Under the pieces are notes generated by a model. The model did no database searches and was not told where the DNA came from. It saw only the letters and a program-made list of their open reading frames with translations. DNA of 9,581 nucleotides from contig JAKAVU010000098.1 in the NCBI GenBank assembly GCA_021817185.1, positions 1 to 9,581 on the forward strand, written 5' to 3'. The first letter of the stretch is position 1, and the number at the start of each line of letters is the position of its first letter. Shown here piece by piece: positions 1 to 6,240 of the stretch. The position numbers were made by a program, and so were the translations under genes. Source of the DNA: a bacterium (GTDB lineage: Bacteria; Chloroflexota; Dormibacteria; UBA8260; Bog-877).

Positions 1-2
1 AG

Positions 3-119
3 CCCAGCGTGAGCTGGAAGAGCGGTGGCAACGAGGTGTGGCAGCGCTACGCCCATGGTGATCCGGGCGGTTCCGCCAAGCCGGGGACGGGCAACTCACC
101 GAGGGTGGCGCTGGCCTGA
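3..119 (+). CDS. 3' end of an unidentified upstream gene (partial)
   Basis: An open frame runs in from the left edge and stops at TGA 117-119, giving 38 residues that include GGNEVWQRYAHGDPGG and end in PRVALA. By hand count 32 of its 38 codons end in G or C, as in the real genes of this window. The competing open frame (2-61) shows mixed third positions, so this frame is the better candidate for the tail of a gene on the same strand as trxB. The fragment is rich in Gly, Pro and Ser, suggesting a flexible C-terminus. I do not recognise the family, and the piece is too short to assign a function. Confidence 0.4.
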   Translation, partial: PSVSWKSGGNEVWQRYAHGDPGGSAKPGTGNSPRVALA

Positions 120-198
120 CGCGCCGGCCCCGGCCGTCTGATCTCGAAGCTGCCTGGGTAGACTTCTCCTGAAACACACCTTGCAGCGGGAGTTTGAG
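120..198 (+). promoter_or_regulatory. Intergenic spacer before trxB, possible promoter
   Basis: This spacer separates the presumed upstream gene end from the trxB start. A hexamer TAGACT at 159-164 could serve as a -10 element, with a poor -35 match (CTGATC, 138-143) 15 bases upstream. The block at 124-135 contains CCGGCC twice but has no T-run, so I do not call a terminator. If the seven downstream genes are one operon, its promoter should lie here or further upstream. Confidence 0.2.
188..192 (+). promoter_or_regulatory. Ribosome binding site deciding the trxB start
   Basis: GGGAG lies six bases before TTG 199. The upstream in-frame TTG at 181 has only the sequence GAAACACACC before it and no Shine-Dalgarno match. 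This favours TTG 199. Confidence 0.55.
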
Positions 199-1149
199 TT
201 GAGTTCCAGGGATTACGAGATCGCGATCGTCGGAGCTGGGCCGGCCGGGCTCACGGCGGCTCTCTACGCCGGCCGGGCCCTCAAGCGGACAGTGCTCTTC
301 GAGGCCGGCATCCCCGGTGGTGAGCTCCTAAATACCGAGTCCATCGAGGACTACCCCGGGTTCGCCTCCATCACCGGGCCTGAGCTGGCGAGCAAGATGA
401 CCGAGCACGCGCTTTCCTTCGGGGCGGAGATGGTGCCGGCTCGGGTCACCGGCGTCGCCCTGGAGGCTGATGGGCGCAAGCGCATCGAGGTCGAGGAGGA
501 CGAACCGTACTTCGCCCGGGCGGTGATCCTCACCGCCGGCGGGCAGCCCCGGAAGCTGGGCATCGCCGGGGAGCAGGAGTATGCGGGGCGAGGGGTCTCG
601 TACTGTGCCGTGTGTGACGGCGCCTTCTTCAAGGGGGAGCATCTGGCGGTCGTGGGCGGTGGTGACGCGGCGCTGGAGGAGGCGGTGTTTCTCACCCGCT
701 ACGCCTCCAAGGTGACCCTGATCCATCGCCGCTCCGAGTTCCGCGCTCAACCCGTGCTGGTTGAACGCGCTCGCAACCACCCCGACATGGAGTTCCTGCT
801 GGACACCGTGGTGGAGGAGATCCGCGGGGACGGCCAGCAGGTCGAGTCCTTGCGTCTGCGCAATACGCAAGACGGCAGCTCCTCTGAGCTGAAGGTGGGC
901 GGCATATTCGTCTTCATCGGGTTCCTGCCCAACAGCGGCCTGCTCCAGGCTCACGCCGAGCACGACCCCCAGGGCTATTACCTGACCGACGAGAACATGC
1001 AGACCTCGATTCGCGGCGTGTTTGCCGCTGGTGATGTGCGGGCCCAGCTCACCCGTCAGGTCACCACCGCCGTCGGTGACGCCACCACCGCTGCCATGGC
1101 CGCCACCAAGCTGGTGGAGGAGCCGCTGGTCGTCCCGGCAATGGCGTGA
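199..1149 (+). CDS. trxB: Thioredoxin reductase (NADPH), FAD flavoprotein
   Basis: Cytosolic flavoenzyme that passes electrons from NADPH through FAD and a redox disulfide to thioredoxin. At 316 residues it has the usual length of low-molecular-weight bacterial TrxB. Visible motifs in order: FAD dinucleotide fold VGAGPAGLTAALYAG (11-25), redox centre CAVC (Cys136, Cys139) followed by Asp140-Gly141, NADPH fold VGGGDAALEEA (152-162), HRRSEFRA (176-183) that contacts the NADPH 2'-phosphate, and FAD-closing GVFAAGDVR (273-281). The segment usually reading ATGA before PRKL is AGGQ here (113-116), a deviation in an otherwise textbook protein. TTG 199 is chosen over TTG 181 because of the GGGAG at 188-192. 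The stop overlaps the next gene's GTG by 4 bases (1146-1149). No thioredoxin gene is adjacent. Family assignment is firm; the physiological acceptor (thioredoxin or a similar protein) is inferred. Confidence 0.93.
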   Translation: MSSRDYEIAIVGAGPAGLTAALYAGRALKRTVLFEAGIPGGELLNTESIEDYPGFASITGPELASKMTEHALSFGAEMVPARVTGVALEADGRKRIEVEEDEPYFARAVILTAGGQPRKLGIAGEQEYAGRGVSYCAVCDGAFFKGEHLAVVGGGDAALEEAVFLTRYASKVTLIHRRSEFRAQPVLVERARNHPDMEFLLDTVVEEIRGDGQQVESLRLRNTQDGSSSELKVGGIFVFIGFLPNSGLLQAHAEHDPQGYYLTDENMQTSIRGVFAAGDVRAQLTRQVTTAVGDATTAAMAATKLVEEPLVVPAMA

Positions 1150-1688
1150 GCAGCATCGTCACCAAGGGTGGGGACAAAGGAGAGACCAGCCTGCTCTACG
1201 GCGGGCGGGTGTCCAAGGACGACCTCCACACCGAGGCATACGGGGCGCTTGATGAGGCGATCTCGGCGCTGGGCCTCGGTCGTTCCCTCTGCACGACCCC
1301 TGCCGTCGCCTCCATGCTGCTCGAGTTGGAGCGCGAATGCTTCACCGTCGGAGCCGAGCTGGCCACGGCATCTGGTGATCGGGACAAGCTCCGGCGCCAT
1401 TTTCAAACCCTGGAGCCCGATGCGGTTGACCGCCTGGAAGCGGAGGTGCACCGGCTGGAGGCGGAGGTGGGTTTGCCCGCCGGCTTTGTACTTCCCGGTG
1501 GTAGTCCGGCGGCGTCCGCGATCGATCTCGCGCGGACCCTGGTCCGCCGTGCGGAGCGTCGCGCCGTCGCCCTGGCACGTTCAGACCCCCTGGTGAATCC
1601 GGAGATCCTGCGCTACCTGAACCGGCTCTCCGACCTCCTGTTCATGCTCGCGCGCCAGGAGGAGGCGGGTGCCACCACCCTCAAGTGA
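1146..1688 (+). CDS. pduO: PduO-type cob(I)alamin adenosyltransferase
   Basis: Transfers the adenosyl group of ATP to cob(I)alamin or a corrinoid precursor, making adenosylcobalamin. The 180 residues match the compact single-domain PduO/MMAB helical-bundle family, which forms trimers. Signatures: N-terminal ATP-binding segment TKGGDKGETSLLYGGRVSKD (6-25), EAYGALDEAISALGL (30-44), LPGGSPAASAIDLARTLVRRAERRAVAL (from about 116; the RRAER cluster at 134-138 is the ATP-contacting region), and C-terminal YLNRLSDLLFMLAR (157-170). It is not the unrelated CobA/BtuR P-loop type, since there is no Walker A. Start GTG 1146 sits in a GTGA overlap with the trxB stop and has no good Shine-Dalgarno of its own, suggesting re-initiation. 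Its stop overlaps acyP in the same way. No B12-dependent enzyme or B12 synthesis gene is visible nearby. Family is certain; specificity within the corrinoids is not. Confidence 0.93.
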   Translation: MSSIVTKGGDKGETSLLYGGRVSKDDLHTEAYGALDEAISALGLGRSLCTTPAVASMLLELERECFTVGAELATASGDRDKLRRHFQTLEPDAVDRLEAEVHRLEAEVGLPAGFVLPGGSPAASAIDLARTLVRRAERRAVALARSDPLVNPEILRYLNRLSDLLFMLARQEEAGATTLK

Positions 1689-2026
1689 GGCATAGCGCGT
1701 GTCAGCTTCTCCCTCCCTCCATGCCCGCCGCAGCTAATCGCCAGCCCACTCCTCGCATCGCGGTGAGCTGCATCGTCCGGGGCCGGGTGCAGATGGTGGG
1801 CTTTCGCGCGTTCGCAGCTGCGGCGGCCGACCAGCTGGGCGTGAGCGGTTGGGTGCGCAACCGGCCTGACGGTGCGGTTGAGGTGTTGGCCCAGGGTGCT
1901 CCCCAGTCGGTGCAAGAGTTGGTGCAGAGACTGCGCCGCGGTCCCGCGGCCGCGCGGGTAGAGACGTGTGAGGAGACCCCGGTGGGCATTAACTCGCACC
2001 TGGTCGGCTTCAGAATTGTCGGATGA
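1685..2026 (+). CDS. acyP: Acylphosphatase with unusual substrate-loop residue
   Basis: Acylphosphatases hydrolyse the carboxyl-phosphate bond of acylphosphates such as acetyl phosphate. The core is clear: VRGRVQMVGFR (31-41), GWVRNRPDGAVEVLAQG (55-71) and a C-terminal strand HLVGFRIVG. The two catalytic residues are present with canonical spacing: Arg41 binds phosphate and Asn59 orients the water. The residue before VGFR, normally Gly (occasionally His), is Met37. From GTG 1685 the protein has 113 residues with about 24 extra at the N-terminus, while the family is usually about 90. ATG 1721 would give 101 residues, but it follows a pyrimidine run with no Shine-Dalgarno. GTG 1685 makes a 4-base GTGA overlap with the previous stop, so it is preferred. 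The final TGA overlaps the ATG of a 24-codon ORF. Activity given Met37 is uncertain. Confidence 0.88.
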   Translation: MRHSACQLLPPSMPAAANRQPTPRIAVSCIVRGRVQMVGFRAFAAAAADQLGVSGWVRNRPDGAVEVLAQGAPQSVQELVQRLRRGPAAARVETCEETPVGINSHLVGFRIVG

Positions 2027-2097
2027 ACGAAGTGCTTGAGCCGGCTCTGGGGCAGCTCGCCCCGTTGGGGAGGCTTGGATCAGTGGAGCGCGGTTGA
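2023..2097 (+). CDS. Candidate 24-residue small ORF coupled to acyP and trpC
   Basis: ATG 2023 forms an ATGA overlap with the acyP stop, and the TGA at 2095-2097 forms a TTGA overlap with the trpC start. The frame therefore fills the acyP-trpC gap exactly. The peptide begins MNEVLEPAL and ends GSVERG. It has no Trp, so it is not a classical trp leader peptide, and no cysteine, signal peptide or membrane segment. By hand count 17 of 24 codons end in G or C, somewhat below the neighbours. There is no clear Shine-Dalgarno before it, so translation would depend on ribosomes finishing acyP. It could be a real microprotein, a coupling device that keeps ribosomes moving into trpC, or chance. Confidence 0.4.
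   Translation: MNEVLEPALGQLAPLGRLGSVERG
2085..2088 (+). promoter_or_regulatory. Ribosome binding site of trpC
   Basis: GGAG lies five bases before TTG 2094. The trpC frame is closed upstream by TGA 2037-2039, and between that stop and 2094 it has no ATG or GTG, so this site with TTG 2094 decides the start. Confidence 0.5.
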
Positions 2098-2885
2098 AGG
2101 CAGGGGCTCTCGACCCGATCCTGAGGCGCTCCAGAGAACGCCTGCTCGAGCTCCCATCGGAACTGGAGCTGGAGCGGGCCGCCGCCCGCGCCCCCGTGCC
2201 GCGGAGTCTCATGGCGGAGCTGGCTGATCTGGGTTTCGGGGTGATCGCCGAGATGAAGCGAAGATCACCCTCCGCCGGGTCCCTGCGGCCGGATCTGGAT
2301 GTGGCCGCGACCGCGGAGATGTTCGAGGCGGCGGGAGCCGTCGCCATCTCGGTCCTCACCGAGCCGGATTCCTTCGGCGGCAGCATTGAGGATCTGCGGC
2401 TGGCCAGGCAGAGGTCCCGGTTGCCCATCCTGCGGAAGGACTTCGTGATCCATCCACTGCAGGTGGTGGAGGCCCGCGCCGCCGGCGCGGACCTGGTGCT
2501 GCTGATCGTTCGGGCCCTGCCCGCGGCGACTCTGGCTGAGTGCCTGGCGACGGCGGATGAGCTGGGGATGGAGGCTCTGGTGGAGGTCCATGATCGCTCC
2601 GACCTGCAACTGGCGGTGGCGGCTGGAGCCCGGCTGATCGGCATCAACAACCGCGACCTCGACCGCCTGACCACCGACCTGGCGGTGACGGAGCAGCTGG
2701 CGCCCCTGGTCCCCGAGGATCGGTTGGTGATCTCCGAATCGGGGATCTCCACCCCGGCCGACGCATCGCGGGTGCGGGCCGCCGGCGCGAACGCCATCCT
2801 GGTCGGAGAGGCGCTGATGCGGGGACCCGACCCGGCCATGGCCATCCGCCAGCTCGTTGGGATCGGAGCCCGCGAATGCGGGTGA
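2094..2885 (+). CDS. trpC: Indole-3-glycerol phosphate synthase
   Basis: Closes the ring of carboxyphenylamino-deoxyribulose phosphate to indole-3-glycerol phosphate, with loss of CO2 and water: the fourth step after chorismate in tryptophan synthesis. The 263-residue TIM barrel has all the catalytic positions known from IGPS: Glu53 and Lys55 in [11 protein letters not shown], Lys115 in LRKDF, Glu164 in VEVHD, Asn185 in GINNRDL, and Glu215-Ser216 in SESGIS. The phosphate-binding end [13 protein letters not shown] (232-244) is intact. It is a stand-alone enzyme, not fused to TrpF as in enteric bacteria. The start is the only in-frame candidate, TTG 2094, preceded by GGAG and overlapping the small ORF stop. 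Its 3' end overlaps trpF by 10 bases. Confidence 0.96.
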   Translation: MKAGALDPILRRSRERLLELPSELELERAAARAPVPRSLMAELADLGFGVIAEMKRRSPSAGSLRPDLDVAATAEMFEAAGAVAISVLTEPDSFGGSIEDLRLARQRSRLPILRKDFVIHPLQVVEARAAGADLVLLIVRALPAATLAECLATADELGMEALVEVHDRSDLQLAVAAGARLIGINNRDLDRLTTDLAVTEQLAPLVPEDRLVISESGISTPADASRVRAAGANAILVGEALMRGPDPAMAIRQLVGIGARECG

Positions 2886-3520
2886 AGGTCTGCGGGATCA
2901 CCAGGGAGGAGGACGCTCTGGTGGCGCTGGAGGCCGGGGCCGATGCCGTCGGCATGGTCTTCCACGATGGGAGTCCCCGAAGGGTGGACCGGAAGGTGGC
3001 GCTTCGCATCTCCCGGCTGGTGAGCGGCCGGGCCGACTGCGTGGGGGTCCTTGTGGACGCCTCACCGGAGGAGCTCCTAAGGCTGGTGGAGGAGTTCGAA
3101 TTGACCGCGGTCCAACTGCATCTTCGCAGCTGCCCCCGCCGGCTGGCGCTCGAACTGCCTGCCGCGGTTTGGCCATTCCTCAGCTTGTCCGATCTCGGCC
3201 CGGAGCTGGCGGTCGATTGGTGGGCCGGACTGCCCGTCTTCCTCGACCATCTGGCGGCGGACGGCTCCGGGGGCACTGGTCAGCGCCTCGACCTGCCGGT
3301 CGCCCGAGCGCTGGCGGCCCATCGGCCGGTCTGGCTGGCCGGCGGCATCGGGCCAGCCAATGTGGCGGAGGCGGTGGAGGCCGTCAGGCCATACGGGGTG
3401 GACGCCAGCTCTCGGCTCGAGGCGAGCCCGGGGATAAAGGACGCGGGCCTGGTGGCAGCGTACGTCCAGAGGGCGCGGGCGGCCGGGGCGCTGGTTGCGC
3501 AAACTGGGGGACAACCATGA
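2876..3520 (+). CDS. trpF: Phosphoribosylanthranilate isomerase
   Basis: Carries out the Amadori rearrangement of N-(5-phosphoribosyl)anthranilate to carboxyphenylamino-deoxyribulose phosphate, the substrate of TrpC. The 214 residues are typical for monofunctional TrpF. Visible motifs: KVCGIT (4-9) with catalytic base Cys6, [12 protein letters not shown] (26-37), AVQLHL (78-83), [18 protein letters not shown] (122-139) with catalytic acid Asp124 and the GGTG phosphate loop, [14 protein letters not shown] (154-167), and [16 protein letters not shown] (174-189). The usual QLHG is QLHL, a mild variation. ATG 2876 lies inside trpC with a good Shine-Dalgarno (GGAG 2865-2868, seven bases away). The stop shares ATGA with the trpB start, so trpC, trpF and trpB are translationally linked. 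Confidence 0.95.
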   Translation: MRVKVCGITREEDALVALEAGADAVGMVFHDGSPRRVDRKVALRISRLVSGRADCVGVLVDASPEELLRLVEEFELTAVQLHLRSCPRRLALELPAAVWPFLSLSDLGPELAVDWWAGLPVFLDHLAADGSGGTGQRLDLPVARALAAHRPVWLAGGIGPANVAEAVEAVRPYGVDASSRLEASPGIKDAGLVAAYVQRARAAGALVAQTGGQP

Positions 3521-4719
3521 ACGATCCCGGCCGACTGCTCGTGACCGATCCCCCCCGGGCGGGGAGATATGGGGACTTCGGTGGCAGCTACGTGCCTGAG
3601 ACCGTCGTGCCGGCGCTGCAAGAGCTGGTGGAGGCCGCCCGGTCGGCGTTCGCCGATCCGACCTTCCTGGACCAGCTCCGTGGCCTCCTGCGCGACTATG
3701 CCGGCCGCCCGACTCCCTGCTACCTGGCGGTCCGCCTCTCAGATCATGCGGGATTTCCGATCTGGTTGAAGCGCGAGGACCTCCTGCACACCGGAGCCCA
3801 CAAGCTCAACAACGCGCTGGGCCAGCTGCTCCTGGCCCGGCGCATGGGCAAGCGTCGCATCGTCGCCGAGACCGGGGCCGGCCAGCATGGCCTGGCGACC
3901 GCCACGGCCTGCGCCCTCATGGGGTTGCCGTGCGTGGTCTACATGGGCTCCGAGGACATCCGCCGCCAAGCGATCAATGTGGCCAAGATGCGCCTTTTGG
4001 GCGCCACCGTGAAGGCCGTGGACAGCGGCTCCCGGACGTTGAAGGATGCCACCTCGGAGGCGATTCGCGACTGGGTGACCAACGTTCGCGACACCCACTA
4101 CGTGATCGGTTCGGTGGTGGGGCCGCACCCGTATCCCTGGCTGGTTCGGACGCTGCAATCCGTGATTGGGGTGGAGGCTCGGCAGCAGATGCTGGATCAG
4201 GCGGGGCGGCTGCCCACCCAGGTGATCGCCTGCGTCGGGGGCGGCAGCAACGCAATCGGGATCTTCGCGGGGTTCCTCAACGACCCCGAGGTCCGGCTGC
4301 TCGGGGTCGAGGCGGGAGGGCGGGGGCCCCATCCCGGTGACCACGGGGCCAGTTTGAATCTGGGCAGCCCCGGGGTTCTCCACGGGGCGAACTCCTATCT
4401 GCTCCAGGACCAGGACGGCCAGGTTTTGGCCACTCACAGCGTGTCGGCTGGGCTGGACTATCCCGGGGTCGGTCCCGAGCACGCCTGGTTGCGCCACTCC
4501 GGAAGAGCCACCTACACGGTGGTCGACGATCGGGCGGCGCTCTCCGCCTTCCACCTGCTGGCCCGGCTGGAGGGCATCATCCCTGCGCTGGAGTCGTCGC
4601 ACGCAATCCATCAGGCGGTCAGCGTGGCGCCGCCCGGGGGCGGCCCGGTGCTGGTCTGCCTCAGCGGGCGTGGCGACAAGGATCTCGACACCGTCCTCGC
4701 CGAGGCTGCCGGTGGCTGA
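3517..4719 (+). CDS. trpB: Tryptophan synthase beta chain
   Basis: PLP enzyme that joins indole, channelled from TrpA, to L-serine to make L-tryptophan; works as an alpha2-beta2 complex. At 400 residues it is a standard TrpB1. Key sites: [19 protein letters not shown] (85-103) with PLP Lys96, AETGAGQHG (117-125) with the catalytic Glu118, GSRTLKDA (171-178), [11 protein letters not shown] (198-208), phosphate-binding GGGSN (241-245), [26 protein letters not shown] and the terminal [12 protein letters not shown]. The frame stays open for 220 codons upstream across trpF, but homology begins only after ATG 3517. That ATG has GGGGG at 3506-3510 six bases before it and overlaps the trpF stop (ATGA). 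The presence of the alpha-contacting motifs and an adjacent trpA argue against the stand-alone TrpB2 type. Confidence 0.97.
   Translation: MNDPGRLLVTDPPRAGRYGDFGGSYVPETVVPALQELVEAARSAFADPTFLDQLRGLLRDYAGRPTPCYLAVRLSDHAGFPIWLKREDLLHTGAHKLNNALGQLLLARRMGKRRIVAETGAGQHGLATATACALMGLPCVVYMGSEDIRRQAINVAKMRLLGATVKAVDSGSRTLKDATSEAIRDWVTNVRDTHYVIGSVVGPHPYPWLVRTLQSVIGVEARQQMLDQAGRLPTQVIACVGGGSNAIGIFAGFLNDPEVRLLGVEAGGRGPHPGDHGASLNLGSPGVLHGANSYLLQDQDGQVLATHSVSAGLDYPGVGPEHAWLRHSGRATYTVVDDRAALSAFHLLARLEGIIPALESSHAIHQAVSVAPPGGGPVLVCLSGRGDKDLDTVLAEAAGG
4702..4705 (+). promoter_or_regulatory. Ribosome binding site deciding the trpA start
   Basis: GAGG lies six bases before GTG 4712. It supports that start over an in-frame ATG at 4670, which would place 14 poorly conserved residues ([13 protein letters not shown] after Met) ahead of the domain and overlap trpB by 50 bases. 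Confidence 0.5.
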
Positions 4720-5509
4720 CGGCGGCCTCAGCGCCCGCACGCGAATCCGGCGGGCGCTGGCACCAGCCGGCGGAGGGCCGCACATCGTCCCCTATCTCAT
4801 GGCGGGGTTCCCCGACCTCGACGCCACGGTACCGATCCTGCTGGCGGCCGAGGGTGCCGGTGCGGCCCTGGTCGAACTGGGGTTGCCCTACTCCGACCCA
4901 CTCGCGGACGGACCGGTCATCCAGGCCGCAGGACAGCGCGCGCTCGCCAACGGGATGACGGTGCCGCTGGCGCTGGAGCAGATCCGCGCCGCCCGCGCCG
5001 CCGGGCTGGCGATCCCCCTGGTGCTGATGACCTACCTCAACCCGCTGTTGCGGATGGGCCTTTCCGCGTTCACCATGCGGGCCGCCGAGTGCGGGGTGGA
5101 CGGGCTCTTGGTCACCGACCTGCCCTTGGAGGAGATGGGGGAGCTGGCTGCGGCGGCCGCCCACGCCGGGTTGGCGGTGACGACCCTGGTCGCCCCGACC
5201 ACCCCCGACGCGCGCATCCGCCGGGCCGCTGAGCTCTCCACGGGTTTCCTGTACTGCGTCTCCCGCACCGGGGTGACCGGGTCCAGCCCATCGGAGGCCG
5301 ACGAGGGATCCTCCCTCCTGCGCCGCGCCCGGGCCCAGACCGATCTACCCCTCACCTTGGGCTTCGGGGTCAGGCGGGCGGCGCAGATCCGCGCCGTCGC
5401 GGGGCTGGCGGACGCCGTGGCGGTGGGCACTTGGCTCGTGGAGCGGGCCGCCGATGCCGCGGACGCCCCCGGCGCGGTGGCCGATGCGATCCGTGAGCTA
5501 CGCGGCTGA
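4712..5509 (+). CDS. trpA: Tryptophan synthase alpha chain
   Basis: Cleaves indole-3-glycerol phosphate to indole and glyceraldehyde 3-phosphate; the indole passes by tunnel to TrpB. From GTG 4712 the protein is 265 residues, the normal size. Motifs: PYLMAGFPD (27-35), [21 protein letters not shown] (54-74) with the catalytic pair Glu55 and Asp66 at the same 11-residue spacing as Glu49/Asp60 of Salmonella, [45 protein letters not shown] (phosphate site), and [13 protein letters not shown] 4712 overlaps the trpB stop by 8 bases and has GAGG at 4702-4705. An ATG at 4670 is the longer alternative. It is the last gene of the plus-strand run, and its stop is only 2 bases from the fabG stop on the other strand. 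Confidence 0.96.
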   Translation: MADGGLSARTRIRRALAPAGGGPHIVPYLMAGFPDLDATVPILLAAEGAGAALVELGLPYSDPLADGPVIQAAGQRALANGMTVPLALEQIRAARAAGLAIPLVLMTYLNPLLRMGLSAFTMRAAECGVDGLLVTDLPLEEMGELAAAAAHAGLAVTTLVAPTTPDARIRRAAELSTGFLYCVSRTGVTGSSPSEADEGSSLLRRARAQTDLPLTLGFGVRRAAQIRAVAGLADAVAVGTWLVERAADAADAPGAVADAIRELRG

Positions 5510-5515
5510 GCTCAG
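5506..5515. repeat. Palindrome holding both convergent stop codons
   Basis: CTGAGCTCAG is its own reverse complement. It contains the trpA TGA (5507-5509) and, on the other strand, the fabG TGA (5512-5514). There is no loop and no T-run, so it does not look like an intrinsic terminator. It may be a chance result of two opposed stop codons close together. Confidence 0.6.
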
Positions 5516-6240
5516 GCTGACAGGCCGCCGTCCACCACCAGCACCTCCCCGGTGATGAACGAGGCGGCCGGGCTGCACAAAAAGGCCACCGCCCCGGCGA
5601 TCTCGGCGGTCGTCCCGGCGCGGCGCAGCGGCGTAAGCCGGATCAGCTCCTGCAGGACCTCCTCGGAGATCGAGCTGGAGGTGAGCTCGGTGAGCACGTA
5701 ACCGGGGGCCACCGCGTTGCAGGTGATCCCCCTCGACCCGAGCTCCTTGGCGACGGACTTGGTCAGCCCAATCAGTCCCGCCTTGGCCGCGGCGTAGTTC
5801 GCCTGGCCGGGGTTGCCCCCCAGGCCCACGATCGAGCTCACATTGACGATTCGACCCCAGCGCTGCTTCATCATGTGCGGCACCGCCGCCTTGGTGACGT
5901 GGAAACCAGCGCTGAGGTCGGTGCGCAGGACCTGATCCCAGTCTTCGGTGGTCATGCGCAGCAGCAGCCGGTCGCGCAGCATGCCGGCGTTGTTCACCAC
6001 GATGTCGAACGGGCCCTGGCTGCGGAACAGCTCGGCGACCTGGCTCGGGTCGCCGACATCCGCCTGGTGGATGGTGGCGTCCTTGAGGTTGGCCGCCACC
6101 TGCGCGGCGGAGGTCGCGTCGGCGCGATAGTTGATCACGACCCTCGCTCCCATTCCGGACAGTTCGGTGGCGATGGCACTGCCGATGCCCTTGCCGCCGC
6201 CGGTAACCAGCGCGCTCCGGCCCGAAAGGTCCAGCTCCAT
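5512..6240 (-). CDS. fabG: 3-oxoacyl-ACP reductase
   Basis: NADPH-dependent short-chain dehydrogenase that reduces 3-oxoacyl-ACP to 3-hydroxyacyl-ACP, the first reduction of each elongation cycle. At 242 residues it has the usual FabG length. Motifs: cofactor loop TGGGKGIG (13-20), VNNAG (82-86), catalytic Ser136, Tyr149 and Lys153 in NVSSIVGLGGNPGQANYAAAKAG with the E. coli FabG spacing, VAPGYVLTEL (177-186), and the C-terminal ITGEVLVVDGG. SDR enzymes are hard to tell apart by sequence alone, but the close match around the active site and the position beside fabD and acpP make FabG by far the best reading. Its ATG follows the fabD TGA with no gap, so it is probably coupled to fabD. It is last in the minus-strand operon. 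Confidence 0.93.
   Translation of the reverse strand: MELDLSGRSALVTGGGKGIGSAIATELSGMGARVVINYRADATSAAQVAANLKDATIHQADVGDPSQVAELFRSQGPFDIVVNNAGMLRDRLLLRMTTEDWDQVLRTDLSAGFHVTKAAVPHMMKQRWGRIVNVSSIVGLGGNPGQANYAAAKAGLIGLTKSVAKELGSRGITCNAVAPGYVLTELTSSSISEEVLQELIRLTPLRRAGTTAEIAGAVAFLCSPAASFITGEVLVVDGGLSA

Noticed and set aside
2..61. Alternative open frame at the left edge ending at TGA 59-61
   Set aside because: Third codon positions are mixed, unlike genes in this window, whereas the frame ending at 119 has 32 of 38 GC-ending codons.
2036..2227. A frame opening at TTG 2036 with three Trp codons in its first 17, resembling a trp leader peptide
   Set aside because: It runs on for 63 codons through trpC, has no Shine-Dalgarno, and no terminator/antiterminator with a T-run follows. 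TGG is frequent by chance in this G-rich stretch.
1613..2965. 450-codon open frame on the minus strand
   Set aside because: Antisense to four adjacent genes including trpC; Ser/Arg/Ala-rich low-complexity translation with no recognisable domain.
2857..3516. 220-codon in-frame extension upstream of trpB, suggesting a fusion protein
   Set aside because: It lies across trpF in another frame, its translation is Gly/Arg-rich without homology, and ATG 3517 has a good ribosome binding site at the family-typical position.
4670..4711. Longer trpA start at ATG 4670
   Set aside because: Adds 14 residues not typical of the family and a 50-base overlap with trpB; GTG 4712 has a GAGG six bases upstream and gives the usual length.
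3739..4785. 348-codon open frame on the minus strand
   Set aside because: Antisense shadow of trpB and the start of trpA; no domain signature.
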